Below, one piece after another: positions 8,347-17,315 of a stretch of DNA of 51,043 nt. The stretch covers positions 1 through 51,043 of the forward strand of contig JAMPII010000010.1 in the NCBI GenBank assembly GCA_023662835.1, read 5' to 3'. This DNA is from Muribaculaceae bacterium. Lineage in GTDB: Bacteria > Bacteroidota > Bacteroidia > Bacteroidales > Muribaculaceae. The notes beneath the pieces were generated by a model that was not told the DNA's origin, did no database searches, and saw only the letters and a list, made by a program, of their open reading frames with translations. Both the position numbers and the translations under genes were made by a program. Positions within the stretch are counted from its first letter, which is position 1. Each line of letters begins with the position of its first letter.

Positions 8347-9164
8347 TACCCCGGGAATTTAGGAAATTGATCGAAATCAGGAGTGCGTTTTTCCAGGAAA
8401 GCATTTTTGCCTTCCTGAGCTTCAGCCATCAGATAATACATTAAAGTTGCATCACCGGCGAATTCCATCATTCCTCGCTGACCGTCGAGTTCAGCATTCA
8501 ATGCGCGTTTAATCATTCTAATGGCCATTGGGCTACGGCTCAATATCGTTTCACACCATTCAACGGTTTCATCCTCAAGACGATCGAACGGAACAACGGT
8601 GTTCACCATTCCCATCTCCATGGCTTCTTGGGCAGTATATTGCCGACAAAGAAACCAAATTTCGCGGGCTTTTTTCTGACCGACACACCGAGCCAAATAC
8701 GAAGAACCAAAACCTGCATCAAAACTGCCTACCTTAGGTCCAGTTTGACCAAAGCGGGCATTTTCCGAAGCTATTGTCAGGTCGCAAACAACATGAAGGA
8801 CATGGCCGCCACCAATCGCATATCCATTAACCATCGCTATCACGGGCTTCGGAATTGAACGTATTGCTTTGTGCAAGTCCAGAACATTCAGACGCGGAAC
8901 ACCGTTTTCATCGATGTATCCGCCTATACCCTTAACCTTTTGATCGCCTCCCGAACAAAAAGCCTTGTCGCCGGCTCCCGTCAGGATGATTACCCCGATA
9001 TCGGCCCGCTCGCGGCATATCGACATAGCATCAAGCATCTCGAAATTTGTTTTTGGGCGAAATGCATTATATACCTCCGGGCGATTGATTGTTATTTTGG
9101 CAATCTTCCCGTACTGTTCAAACAATATATCTTCATATTGTTTTATAGTTTTCCATTCTCTCAT
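8346..9164 (-). CDS. menB: 1,4-Dihydroxy-2-naphthoyl-CoA synthase
   Basis: Closes the second ring of menaquinone from o-succinylbenzoyl-CoA. It is a crotonase-fold protein of 272 residues with the MenB-type opening (YEDILFEQ...[14 protein letters not shown]), the oxyanion segment CSGGDQK, the [12 protein letters not shown] stretch and the [21 protein letters not shown] region with the Asp typical of MenB. The C-terminal FPKFPG ending is also typical. It is the first men gene of this run. A TAnnTTTG match on this strand lies at 9280-9287, without a good -33 partner. Confidence 0.96.
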   Translation of the reverse strand: MREWKTIKQYEDILFEQYGKIAKITINRPEVYNAFRPKTNFEMLDAMSICRERADIGVIILTGAGDKAFCSGGDQKVKGIGGYIDENGVPRLNVLDLHKAIRSIPKPVIAMVNGYAIGGGHVLHVVCDLTIASENARFGQTGPKVGSFDAGFGSSYLARCVGQKKAREIWFLCRQYTAQEAMEMGMVNTVVPFDRLEDETVEWCETILSRSPMAIRMIKRALNAELDGQRGMMEFAGDATLMYYLMAEAQEGKNAFLEKRTPDFDQFPKFPG

Positions 9165-9279
9165 TTTATTATATTTTCTTTAAATCTATTTAGCTTATAA
9201 ACAGACAAATAGAATTGATTAGTATTGTATACAAAGTAATAAACGTTGTTTTTTAACGTCAACTCACCATTCTCTACGG

Positions 9280-9287
9280 CAAAGTTA
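9280..9287 (-). promoter_or_regulatory. Possible -7 element upstream of menB
   Basis: On the minus strand this reads TAACTTTG, matching TAnnTTTG, about 115 bases before menB. No TTTG is found at the usual 19-21 base spacing. The 195-base gap between menB and umuD holds nothing else I can name. Confidence 0.3.
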
Positions 9288-9431
9288 CAGCCGTGAAACT
9301 TGTTTCGATTCCAGATATAACACAAAAATACGAATATTAACCATTCCTAACTAATTTACATGACAAATAATTTCTACACACTACAGAATCGGAATATTGT
9401 TATTGTAACGTTTGTTTTGTATATTCGCAGT

Positions 9432-9893
9432 ATGGAATTGAAAGATAGAATCACCATATATACCGTCGATATGACTTCGCATTTGTCGCGTCCGCTGTCA
9501 GGAACTGCGGTACGTGCCGGATTTCCTAGTCCGGGGCAAGATTACGTTGACGAATCCATCGATTTGAACAGATATCTCGTTAAGCACCCGGCATCGACAT
9601 TCTACGCCAAAGTTGAAGGGCTCAGCATGGCGGGTGAGGGTATCGACGAAGGTGACATATTGGTTATTGACCGTAGTCTCGCGCCCGAAAACGGCGATCT
9701 GGCCGTATGCTGCGTCGACGGCGAATTCACACTAAAACGCATTCGTATAGTCGACCACAACAAGATATTGTTGTTACCCTCTAATCCTGAATTTTCGCCA
9801 ATAGAAATATCAGCCGACGACGATTTCTCGATTTGGGGAATAGTAACATCTACAATCAAACTAAACCGTCGCCGCAGCCGGCTTAACAAATGA
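9432..9893 (+). CDS. umuD: UmuD-like protein of a translesion polymerase pair
   Basis: The self-cleaving partner of a Y-family polymerase. The 153-residue form from ATG 9432 aligns with UmuD: cleavage site Ala29-Gly30 in RAGFPSP, IDLN and KHPASTF segments, nucleophile Ser65 in GLSM and general base Lys102 in EFTLKR. The residue before the Ser is Leu rather than the Asp of GDSM. An upstream ATG at 9360 would add 24 residues not expected in the family. A weak promoter match (ATTG, 20 bases, TATATTCG at 9396-9427) lies very close to the start. The stop overlaps the umuC start as ATGA. Confidence 0.92.
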   Translation: MELKDRITIYTVDMTSHLSRPLSGTAVRAGFPSPGQDYVDESIDLNRYLVKHPASTFYAKVEGLSMAGEGIDEGDILVIDRSLAPENGDLAVCCVDGEFTLKRIRIVDHNKILLLPSNPEFSPIEISADDDFSIWGIVTSTIKLNRRRSRLNK

Positions 9894-11155
9894 TTATCCA
9901 CGTTGACTGTAACTCATTTTTTGTTTCGTGCGAGCGAGCTTTCCGACCCGATTTGCGCTATACGCCTGTTGTTGTTTTAAGCAACAACGATGGGTGTGTG
10001 TGCTCTCTTTCGTCCGAAGCAAAAAAGTTCGGAATAAAACGCGGCGATCCCTACTTTAAATTCAAAGATATAGCAACGGCCAACGGCATCGTTTGTTTTT
10101 CGGGCAATCATAAGCTATACAGCGACATGTCGCAGCGTGTAATGAGCACACTCCGTTCAATAGCCCCCCATGTTGAGGTGTATTCGGTTGACGATGCTTT
10201 CATTTTTACCGACAAAAAAAATGCTCTTCAAGAATTCGGGCAATACATAAAACGAAAAATTTGGCGCGACACATGTATACCTGTTTCAGTTGGAATTGCT
10301 CCAACAAAAACACTTGGGAAATTGGCTAGTCATTTTGCCAAACGCTACCCGGGCTACAACGGTGTCGCTGTAATCGACACGGATGAAAAAGCGAAAAAGG
10401 CTCTGGCTCTGGTGCCGATTGAAGATGTATGGGGGATTGGACGCCGGATGGCGCCGAAACTTCGGGGAATCAATATACGAACAGCTCTTCAATTGGCTAA
10501 TATGCCTGAGCAAATGGTTAAACAGGTATTCTCCGTTGTAGGTGAACGAACGTGGCGGGAACTTAACGGAGAGTCATGTATAGCATACGAGAGCACCGTA
10601 GCCGATAAACAATCGATAACGGCATCGCGCTCGTTTGCTACGAACATCACCGGCTTCGACCAACTACACGAAGCAATTAGCGTTTTCTCTGCTATTGTGG
10701 CGCGCCGTTTGCGCCGACAAAATAGCAGATGTATGGAGCTAAGTGTATTCCTTGGTACAAATCGTTTCCAGTCGGAAATGCCACAACGTTTTGTAAGTGA
10801 GCGGGCAACATTTATCGAACCCACATGCGACACTCTAGAAATAACAGCCGGTGCAACCGCAGCCCTCTCGCGCCTTTATCTAGAAGGATACGGTTACAAA
10901 AAAGCCGGTGTAATTATCACCGATATCGTTGGCGGAAGTAATTGGCAAATGGGTCTCTTTGGCGACGACGATAAACGAAAACGCTCACAACGGCTGATGA
11001 ATGCAGTCGACGTCATAAATTCAGGATGCAATGGTAGTCTTGTTCATGTTGCCTCAATGCCGTCGGTAGGGATAGGCAATCTCGTAAGAAACGAATACGG
11101 ATCGCGGCTATACACAACCAGAATCAACGATATAATAACAGTTAAAGCAACATAA
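9890..11155 (+). CDS. umuC: UmuC-like Y-family DNA polymerase, with SVDD in place of SIDE
   Basis: The catalytic subunit of a Pol V-type lesion-bypass polymerase, 421 residues. The N-terminal palm begins with HVDCNSFFVSCER (catalytic Asp6), followed by the finger segment SLSSEAKKFGIKRGDP, the active-site carboxylates in YSVDDAF (98-104), a helix-hairpin-helix region (VWGIGRRMAPKLRGINI) and the UmuC C-terminal domain. The second carboxylate of the usual S-I-D-E motif is Asp102 (codon GAT) instead of Glu; metal binding may persist. It starts within the umuD stop, so the pair is translationally coupled. I see no clear LexA-type operator upstream. Confidence 0.92.
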   Translation: MIIHVDCNSFFVSCERAFRPDLRYTPVVVLSNNDGCVCSLSSEAKKFGIKRGDPYFKFKDIATANGIVCFSGNHKLYSDMSQRVMSTLRSIAPHVEVYSVDDAFIFTDKKNALQEFGQYIKRKIWRDTCIPVSVGIAPTKTLGKLASHFAKRYPGYNGVAVIDTDEKAKKALALVPIEDVWGIGRRMAPKLRGINIRTALQLANMPEQMVKQVFSVVGERTWRELNGESCIAYESTVADKQSITASRSFATNITGFDQLHEAISVFSAIVARRLRRQNSRCMELSVFLGTNRFQSEMPQRFVSERATFIEPTCDTLEITAGATAALSRLYLEGYGYKKAGVIITDIVGGSNWQMGLFGDDDKRKRSQRLMNAVDVINSGCNGSLVHVASMPSVGIGNLVRNEYGSRLYTTRINDIITVKAT

Positions 11156-11156
11156 C

Positions 11157-12320
11157 ATGAAAATCAAGCTTCCTAAATTACCGCTTTTAGCAAAAATTGG
11201 CATTGCTATCGCACTAGGCATTGCTGCCGGATATATCGCACCGACATGGCTGGCGCAAATTGTTGCAACGTTTAACGACGTGTTTTCCCAGTTCCTCGGA
11301 TTTATGATTCCCTTCATTATAATCGGGTTTGTAGCCCCAGCTATATCCGATATCGGTGTCAAAGCTGGTAAATTATTAGTTGTCACAGCTCTCTTTGCCT
11401 ACGGAGCCACCTTTTTGGCCGGAGTGATTTCATACTTTACCGGAGTGCTGACTTTCCCGTCGTTAATTGCTGGCGAAACAGGAATCAACATGCTGGAATC
11501 GGATGTCAAAGTCGACCCGTACTTCTCAATTTCCATTCCACCTATAATGGCTGTAACAACCGCGTTAGCTTTCGCATTTATGATCGGTTTGGCAACAGCG
11601 TTTATCGACGGTCAGATTACAAAACAGTTATGCCGCGAATTCCGCGACATTGTCAGCAAAACAATTAATACTGTAATTATACCTCTTTTGCCATACTACA
11701 TATTCGGTATTTTCCTAAATATGACCGTCGTTGGACAGGTAGGACTGATCCTGACCTGCTTCTTCAAAATTATACTTGTAATATTTGCCCTGCATATATT
11801 CATTCTGGTTCTGCAATATTCAATCGCAGCATGTTTTGTTCGGAAGAATCCGTTTAAAATGCTGAAGACAATGCTCCCGGCCTATTTCACAGCCTTGGGC
11901 ACTCAATCGTCGGCCGCAACAATACCTGTAACATTACGTCAAACAATAAAAATGGGTGTTAATGAGGACATTGCCGGTTTTGTTGTACCATTGTGTGCAA
12001 CAATTCATATGTCGGGAAGCACGTTAAAAATCGTTGCCTGCGCTCTAGCTTTACTGATAATGCATGGCGAACCTTACAGCTTTGGTATGTTTGCCCATTT
12101 TATTGGTATGTTGGGTATTACAATCATAGCCGCACCCGGAATTCCCGGCGGAGCAATAATGGCCTCGCTTGGTCTTCTGAGTTCAATCCTTGGATTCGAT
12201 GAAACCATGATTGCACTGATGATTGCCCTTTATATTGCCATGGACAGTTTCGGAACAGCATGCAATGTTACCGGCGACGGCGCGCTTGCAGCAATTATAG
12301 GTAAAATTTTTAAACATTAA
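11157..12320 (+). CDS. Dicarboxylate/amino acid:cation symporter (DAACS family)
   Basis: An inner-membrane transporter that probably moves an acidic or neutral amino acid or dicarboxylate with sodium or protons. The 387-residue chain is almost entirely hydrophobic segments. The signature serine-rich reentrant segment is ALGTQSSAATIPVT, and GSTLKIVACA, the PGIPGGAIMASLG loop and MDSFGTACNVTGDG correspond to the conserved substrate and cation sites of GltP/SstT-type carriers. It starts one base after the umuC stop, although no functional link to translesion synthesis is evident. The substrate is not predictable. Confidence 0.92.
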   Translation: MKIKLPKLPLLAKIGIAIALGIAAGYIAPTWLAQIVATFNDVFSQFLGFMIPFIIIGFVAPAISDIGVKAGKLLVVTALFAYGATFLAGVISYFTGVLTFPSLIAGETGINMLESDVKVDPYFSISIPPIMAVTTALAFAFMIGLATAFIDGQITKQLCREFRDIVSKTINTVIIPLLPYYIFGIFLNMTVVGQVGLILTCFFKIILVIFALHIFILVLQYSIAACFVRKNPFKMLKTMLPAYFTALGTQSSAATIPVTLRQTIKMGVNEDIAGFVVPLCATIHMSGSTLKIVACALALLIMHGEPYSFGMFAHFIGMLGITIIAAPGIPGGAIMASLGLLSSILGFDETMIALMIALYIAMDSFGTACNVTGDGALAAIIGKIFKH

Positions 12321-12367
12321 CACCTATAAAGTCTCGCGGTGCGCACTTTCCTTGCCTCGAAATTTGT

Positions 12368-12375
12368 TATCTTTG
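12368..12375 (+). promoter_or_regulatory. Likely -7 element for nnr
   Basis: TATCTTTG fits TAnnTTTG and lies 27 bases before the nnr start codon, which gives a short leader. The -33 element is poor: the closest is TTTC at 17 bases. Confidence 0.45.
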
Positions 12376-12402
12376 TATGCATTTATATATGCACGACAAA
12401 AA

Positions 12403-13920
12403 ATGAAATTATTCACTAACGACCAAATACGATCAATAGAACGCCAAGTTATTAAAAACGAAGGCGTTACCACTATAGAGCTTGTGGAACGCGCAGCATC
12501 GGCCATAAGTTGGGAAATTATGTCGCGTTGGCGGCAGTCGAAAAAGGTGCTGATTTTCGCCGGGCCCGGCAACAACGGTGCCGATGCACTTGCTGTCGCA
12601 TCAATGCTCATCGAAGAAGGTTACACCGTTGAAGCATTATTGTTCAATATTTTTGACAAACTGAGTGAGGCATGCATCCATTACCGCGACAAACTCAAAG
12701 AAATGTCGCCGACTTCGCTAACTGAGATTACTTCCGACTTTACTCCGCCGTTCATTTCGACCGACATTCTGGTTATCGACGGCCTTTTCGGCTCAGGTTT
12801 GAAAGAACCGCTTACCGGTGGTTTCCAGTCATTAGTCGACTACATAAACAACTCGTCGGCCACTATCATATCAATCGATATACCTTCGGGAATGTTTGCC
12901 GAGTGGAACGACCGTATATTGAGCCGAAATGCCATTCACGCCACCCTCACATTGGCAATCGAATTTCCAAGGCTGGCATTTTTCATCCCCGACAATGCCG
13001 AATTCCTTGGCGAATGGAAAGTGCTCGACATTAAACTGGCTTCGGCAGAAGTCCGTACTGAAAAATCACCATATTTTCTGTTGGAAAAAGCTGATGCCCA
13101 TCGGCTTATTCGTCGTCGCAACAAATTCACATCGAAATCCGATTACGGATCATGCTTGCTGGCTGCCGGTTCCTACGGCATGATGGGCGCGGCAGTTATG
13201 GCAGCACGTGGCGCATTACGAGCCGGAGTAGGGCGCATAACTGTTCATTCGCCTCGTTGCGGATTCAACGCATTACAAACCGGATTGCCCGAAGCAATGT
13301 TCGAACACGACAGCAACGACATTGTAATCACTAATATAACGCTAAAGCATGATTATAATGTTATCGCTGTAGGCCCAGGTATAGGCACTCACGAATACAC
13401 GGTTCGTGCTGTGGAAGCTCTGATCTCTGCGGCACAAAAGCCCCTGGTAATCGATGCAGATGCTCTGAATTGTATCGCACAACGGCCGTCGATGCTTGAC
13501 CATATACCTCCCATGAGTGTGATAACACCTCATTCAGGTGAGTTCGATCGGTTGTTTGGCGCTCACACATCCCACGAACTCCGTCTGAAAAAAGCCATTG
13601 AGAAAGCTAAATATTACAATATTATCATATTGTTAAAAGGATATTACACCACTGTTATCCGTCCTGACGGGAAAATCTACTTCCTGAACAATGGCACACC
13701 GGCTATGGCAACGCCTGGAAGTGGTGATGTACTGACTGGAATCATATCCGCTTTAATGGCTCAAGGATATTCGCCCGACATATCGGCAGCATTGGGCGCA
13801 TTTATCCATTCGCAAGCAGGCACAATAGCTGCTGCCGAACATGGCGAATACGGAGTGTTGGCCAGCGATATAGCCAACGCTACCGGCAAAGCAATTAAAA
13901 TAATAATGGACAATAACTAA
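12403..13920 (+). CDS. nnr: Bifunctional NAD(P)H-hydrate epimerase / ADP-dependent dehydratase
   Basis: Repairs hydrated NADH and NADPH. The N-terminal epimerase domain (about 1-210) starts MKLFTNDQIRSIE and has the FAGPGNNGADALAVA motif. The C-terminal ribokinase-like dehydratase domain (about 225-505) shows GPGIGTHEYTVRA, LVIDADALN and the ATPGSGDVLTGII nucleotide-site motif. I chose ATG 12403 because it gives the standard family N-terminus (505 residues); the frame extends upstream only through a TTG at 12352, which lies before the likely -7 box at 12368. The DUF4831 gene follows eight bases downstream. Confidence 0.95.
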   Translation: MKLFTNDQIRSIERQVIKNEGVTTIELVERAASAISWEIMSRWRQSKKVLIFAGPGNNGADALAVASMLIEEGYTVEALLFNIFDKLSEACIHYRDKLKEMSPTSLTEITSDFTPPFISTDILVIDGLFGSGLKEPLTGGFQSLVDYINNSSATIISIDIPSGMFAEWNDRILSRNAIHATLTLAIEFPRLAFFIPDNAEFLGEWKVLDIKLASAEVRTEKSPYFLLEKADAHRLIRRRNKFTSKSDYGSCLLAAGSYGMMGAAVMAARGALRAGVGRITVHSPRCGFNALQTGLPEAMFEHDSNDIVITNITLKHDYNVIAVGPGIGTHEYTVRAVEALISAAQKPLVIDADALNCIAQRPSMLDHIPPMSVITPHSGEFDRLFGAHTSHELRLKKAIEKAKYYNIIILLKGYYTTVIRPDGKIYFLNNGTPAMATPGSGDVLTGIISALMAQGYSPDISAALGAFIHSQAGTIAAAEHGEYGVLASDIANATGKAIKIIMDNN

Positions 13921-13928
13921 TAACGACT

Positions 13929-15011
13929 ATGAAGATTAACCGTATTGCACCAATCTGTTTGGCTGTTACTGCGCTCACTTCCTATGGGCAAACAACAACC
14001 AAACTTACAGCAACTAAAGCTGACGACTACGGCTTGATATATTCATTGCCCACAACAGTTCTTGATATTACAATCGAAGCGGAACACACTATTGAAAAGC
14101 CGGGCCAATATTTCAAGTATGCAAAAAAATACCTCAACATCGACAATCCTGTAACCGATATCAAGGAAAACTGGCGAGTGAAATCGGTTTCCGTTAATGC
14201 GCGCGGCGTTGAAAACAACAACGAACGGTATATCATGCAATTTAAGCCAGGAGGCGTTACATATGTAATCCTTAACGAAGCTAATCTTCCTGTTGCTATA
14301 AATCGCGAGGATGTAAAGGCTGACGAAACACCGGTTCTGCCTTTGCCTGTTGAAGCAGCACCAACTCCACTGGAGACATCTGCTGCTAAACAAGTCATGA
14401 CTGAGGAGATGCTCCGCAGCCAGTCTATAGCAAAAAAAGCTGAATTGGCCGCACAGCAAATCTACGATCTCCGCTCGTCGCGCAACGAACTTATCACCGG
14501 ACAAGCCGATCAAATGCCGCCCGACGGCAAAGCTATGCAAATAGTAATGGATCAGATTTCCGCTCAGGAGGCTGCTCTAACGGCTATGTTTGTAGGCACT
14601 AAATCTGTGTCAACCGATGTTCAGACATTCACATTTACGCCAAAGCAGGATTCGGAAAAATGTGTAATTGCACGCATTTCGGCCATTGACGGCATTGTGG
14701 CTTCCGACGATCTTTCAGGCGATCCGGTAACATTAAAACTTCACGTCACTGAACGTGGACGCTTGCCTTTAACCGAGAAAGGCGTACCTAAAGAAATGCC
14801 AAAGGGTGGGGTAGCATACTGCATTCCGGGCACCGCATCAATTTCAATAGAATACGACGGTGAAGTATTTTGGGAAGGCTCTATCGATGCCGCACAATAT
14901 GGAGTTGTGTTCGGCCTTGATCCTAAACTGTTCACTGACAAGAAAAGCCCGGCTTATCTAATTCTCGACCCTACGACTGGCGGAATAAAAGAATTAGGCA
15001 CGCAAGAATAA
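13929..15011 (+). CDS. DUF4831 family exported protein
   Basis: A 360-residue protein with a probable N-terminal signal peptide (MKINRIAPICLAVTALTSYGQ) and the DUF4831-like segments DYGLIYSLPTTVLDITIEAE and YFKYAKKYL. This family is common in Bacteroidales and has no known function. A helical, Gln/Ala-rich stretch around residues 155-215 may be coiled coil; the rest looks beta-rich. There is no lipobox Cys after the signal. It is eight bases downstream of nnr, so probably in the same transcript. Its stop is four bases from the convergent nucleotidyltransferase stop; no terminator is visible between them. Confidence 0.85.
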   Translation: MKINRIAPICLAVTALTSYGQTTTKLTATKADDYGLIYSLPTTVLDITIEAEHTIEKPGQYFKYAKKYLNIDNPVTDIKENWRVKSVSVNARGVENNNERYIMQFKPGGVTYVILNEANLPVAINREDVKADETPVLPLPVEAAPTPLETSAAKQVMTEEMLRSQSIAKKAELAAQQIYDLRSSRNELITGQADQMPPDGKAMQIVMDQISAQEAALTAMFVGTKSVSTDVQTFTFTPKQDSEKCVIARISAIDGIVASDDLSGDPVTLKLHVTERGRLPLTEKGVPKEMPKGGVAYCIPGTASISIEYDGEVFWEGSIDAAQYGVVFGLDPKLFTDKKSPAYLILDPTTGGIKELGTQE

Positions 15012-15015
15012 CGCA

Positions 15016-15756
15016 TTAGTCCTTGTAGAAAATTCTAGCATTGGTTAGCTTCTCAGGCGAGCCAATGTCGAACCAATTGTGTCCATCAGGAATCTGATAA
15101 CCGCGGATGTCAAACGTGCCGCACTGGTCAATATAATAATCGGTGATCGAAAATGGATCATCGATTTTTTTATAGGTTGTTATATCGCTAAGCATCTCTT
15201 GTGAGATTACATGTATGCCACCGAAACTAACCATTTCTAACTTAGATAAGTCCATACCGAAGGGACGGGTCGCACCGGTTAGTGTGTTAACCCAACCGTG
15301 CATTTTCATTCCGTTGTCGAAGAGAAGCCTTCGTGATGATTTCCGTTGATTGTCGACCAGCAAAGTGGCGGAAGCCCCAGAATTAATATGCCACTCATAA
15401 AGTTTATGGAGGTCGACATTCGAAAGTATATCGGCGTTATGTACTAAAATCGGCTCTGAATCAGCCAGCAGCGGAGCGGCTTTAACGATTCCTCCACCTG
15501 TGTCAAGAAGTTTTTCGGATTCGTCGCTAACAATGATGTTAACTCCAAAACGGTTGTTCGACTCCAAATATTCACATATCATTTCACTGAAATGATGAAC
15601 ATTGACAATTATAGTATCTGCTCCGGCCGCAATTAAATGTTCAATCACATGCCGTAACATAGGTTTTCCCGCCACTTCTACAAGTGCCTTCGGCTTTGTA
15701 TTGGTTTCGGGGCGCAAACGGGTGCCCATCCCGGCTGCAAAGATCATAGCTTTCAT
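15016..15756 (-). CDS. Sugar-1-phosphate nucleotidyltransferase, MurU-like
   Basis: A 246-residue nucleotidyltransferase that probably joins UTP or another NTP to a sugar 1-phosphate. The N-terminal signature is FAAGMGTRLRPETNTKPKALVEVAGKPML (residues 6-34), and HNADILSNVDL supplies the metal-binding Asp. Size and lack of a C-terminal left-handed helix match MurU, which makes UDP-MurNAc in peptidoglycan recycling. The ATG overlaps the stop of the upstream kinase-RapZ fusion (ATGA), so the two are coupled. AmgK kinase and MurU work in sequence in other bacteria, which supports the salvage assignment (inference). Mannose-1-phosphate guanylyltransferase is the main alternative. Confidence 0.8.
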   Translation of the reverse strand: MKAMIFAAGMGTRLRPETNTKPKALVEVAGKPMLRHVIEHLIAAGADTIIVNVHHFSEMICEYLESNNRFGVNIIVSDESEKLLDTGGGIVKAAPLLADSEPILVHNADILSNVDLHKLYEWHINSGASATLLVDNQRKSSRRLLFDNGMKMHGWVNTLTGATRPFGMDLSKLEMVSFGGIHVISQEMLSDITTYKKIDDPFSITDYYIDQCGTFDIRGYQIPDGHNWFDIGSPEKLTNARIFYKD

Positions 15757-17210
15757 CTACCACTTGATATAAAGTTTTTAGAAACGCCTCGTTCGGTATG
15801 ATTCAACATTACATCTACTCCATAAGTGGAATTAATATAGTTTGCCATTCGTTCGGCACAATAAACCGAGCGATGTTGTCCTCCGGTGCATCCAAAATTA
15901 ACAGTCAGGTCAGTAAAATTCCGCTCCAGATAATTTTGCACAGATATGTCGACAATTTTAAAGGCATTCTTTAAGAATTCTTCAACCTGACTATGTCCTT
16001 CAAGAAATTGTACGACCGGACAATCCATGCCTGTAAGAGAAGAAAACTCAGGGTATCTACCCGGGTTAGGCAGTCCGCGGCAATCGAACACGAAGCCCCC
16101 CCCATTCCCAGTCAAATCGTGTGGAATTCCACTTTTTCTGAAACCGAAACTATTAACCGTAACTGTTAGGCCCGATTTATTATTAGCCGATGCGGCAAAC
16201 ATTGGCAATTCCGGAAGCGCCGACAACAACCGTCTGATATAAGGCAATTTATTCAAAACCATTGCGTTGCGAATTTCTGACAGACGACTTACTGCCGGGA
16301 TCAGACTTTTCACAAAGTGTGGTTTCTTTTCCACTAACCCGCGGAAGCCATATGCCCCCAAAACCTGAAGCGAACGAAACAAAACAATCGTATCAAGATC
16401 TGCTCGAAATTGGGTCTCATTAAAATGATGATATCTGGAAGCGGCATCCAGATATTCATTAATCATTTCATTTCTGAATTCCTTGGAAAAGCCAGCTCTA
16501 ACCTGCCATAGGAAAGAAACTAGGTCATATTGACATGGTCCTCTTCTTGACCCCTGAAAGTCAATCACGTATGGCTCGCTGTTTTTAATCATGATGTTAC
16601 GCGATTGAAAATCGCGGAGCACAATAGTTTGTGGTTTAATTTTAAGCAGTTCGTTTGTCAGAACTATAAAATCGTCCTCTAGTTTATTTTCGTCTATTTC
16701 AATGCCTGTATTCTTTAGAAAGCAGTATTTGAAATAATTCAAATCCCACATTATCGAACGTTCATCGAAACTTTCAACCGGATAGCATCGTGACCAATAA
16801 ATGCTATTCAGTGGTTTCCATTGGAAATCAGCTAACATACGAATCGTTTTAACGATTAGAGTTTTTACTTCTGCGGAGATTTCTCCAGGCTTATTAATAA
16901 GATCGAACAACGAGGTGTCGCCCAAATCATCTTGCAGATAACATTTATCACCCTGACCGAAAACCCGAGGTGCGTTCAACTTAAATTCATACGAAAATAG
17001 CTTGGCCAAATAGCAAAAAGCTTCGTTTTCACTTTTGTCCGGCCCATACGTTCCAATCATCGGCTCGCAGTTGCGGTCGGTGGATGTAAGGCGATAATAC
17101 TTCCTGTTCGAACCCGCTGGTGACAGGGGGGTAAACACTATATTGTCACATCCTGTCAGTTTATAAAAGAAATAACTGAGAGTTTGTTTTATCTCGTTTT
17201 CTAAATCCAT
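15753..17210 (-). CDS. Aminoglycoside-phosphotransferase-like sugar kinase fused to a RapZ C-terminal domain
   Basis: A 485-residue two-domain protein from ATG 17210; the frame continues further upstream, but ATG 17210 gives the natural start MDLENEIKQTL. Residues 1 to about 330 are an APH/choline-kinase-like domain with PAGSNRKYYRL (nucleotide loop), LRDFQSRNIM (catalytic loop, 198-207) and VIDFQG (metal Asp217). This type includes AmgK, the anomeric MurNAc/GlcNAc kinase. Residues about 348-475 match the RapZ C-terminal domain: SFGFRKSG, FDCRGLPNPGR, LTGMDCPV and the NFGCTGGQHRSVYCAE signature. The RapZ ATPase half is absent. Coupled to the MurU-like gene by ATGA overlap. Confidence 0.88.
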   Translation of the reverse strand: MDLENEIKQTLSYFFYKLTGCDNIVFTPLSPAGSNRKYYRLTSTDRNCEPMIGTYGPDKSENEAFCYLAKLFSYEFKLNAPRVFGQGDKCYLQDDLGDTSLFDLINKPGEISAEVKTLIVKTIRMLADFQWKPLNSIYWSRCYPVESFDERSIMWDLNYFKYCFLKNTGIEIDENKLEDDFIVLTNELLKIKPQTIVLRDFQSRNIMIKNSEPYVIDFQGSRRGPCQYDLVSFLWQVRAGFSKEFRNEMINEYLDAASRYHHFNETQFRADLDTIVLFRSLQVLGAYGFRGLVEKKPHFVKSLIPAVSRLSEIRNAMVLNKLPYIRRLLSALPELPMFAASANNKSGLTVTVNSFGFRKSGIPHDLTGNGGGFVFDCRGLPNPGRYPEFSSLTGMDCPVVQFLEGHSQVEEFLKNAFKIVDISVQNYLERNFTDLTVNFGCTGGQHRSVYCAERMANYINSTYGVDVMLNHTERGVSKNFISSGR

Positions 17211-17315
17211 ATACAAAAGTAAAGAAGTTTTGCTAACAAACAAAACAAACGTGCCGCTCGATAACAAGTCAAGGGCACGTTTAAGAATATCTAAAAGTCT
17301 GGTTAACTATTCTTT

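Noticed and set aside
9360-9431. LexA-type SOS operator upstream of umuD
   Set aside because: Only a short GTTA/TAAC dyad near 9400 is present, not a convincing SOS box.
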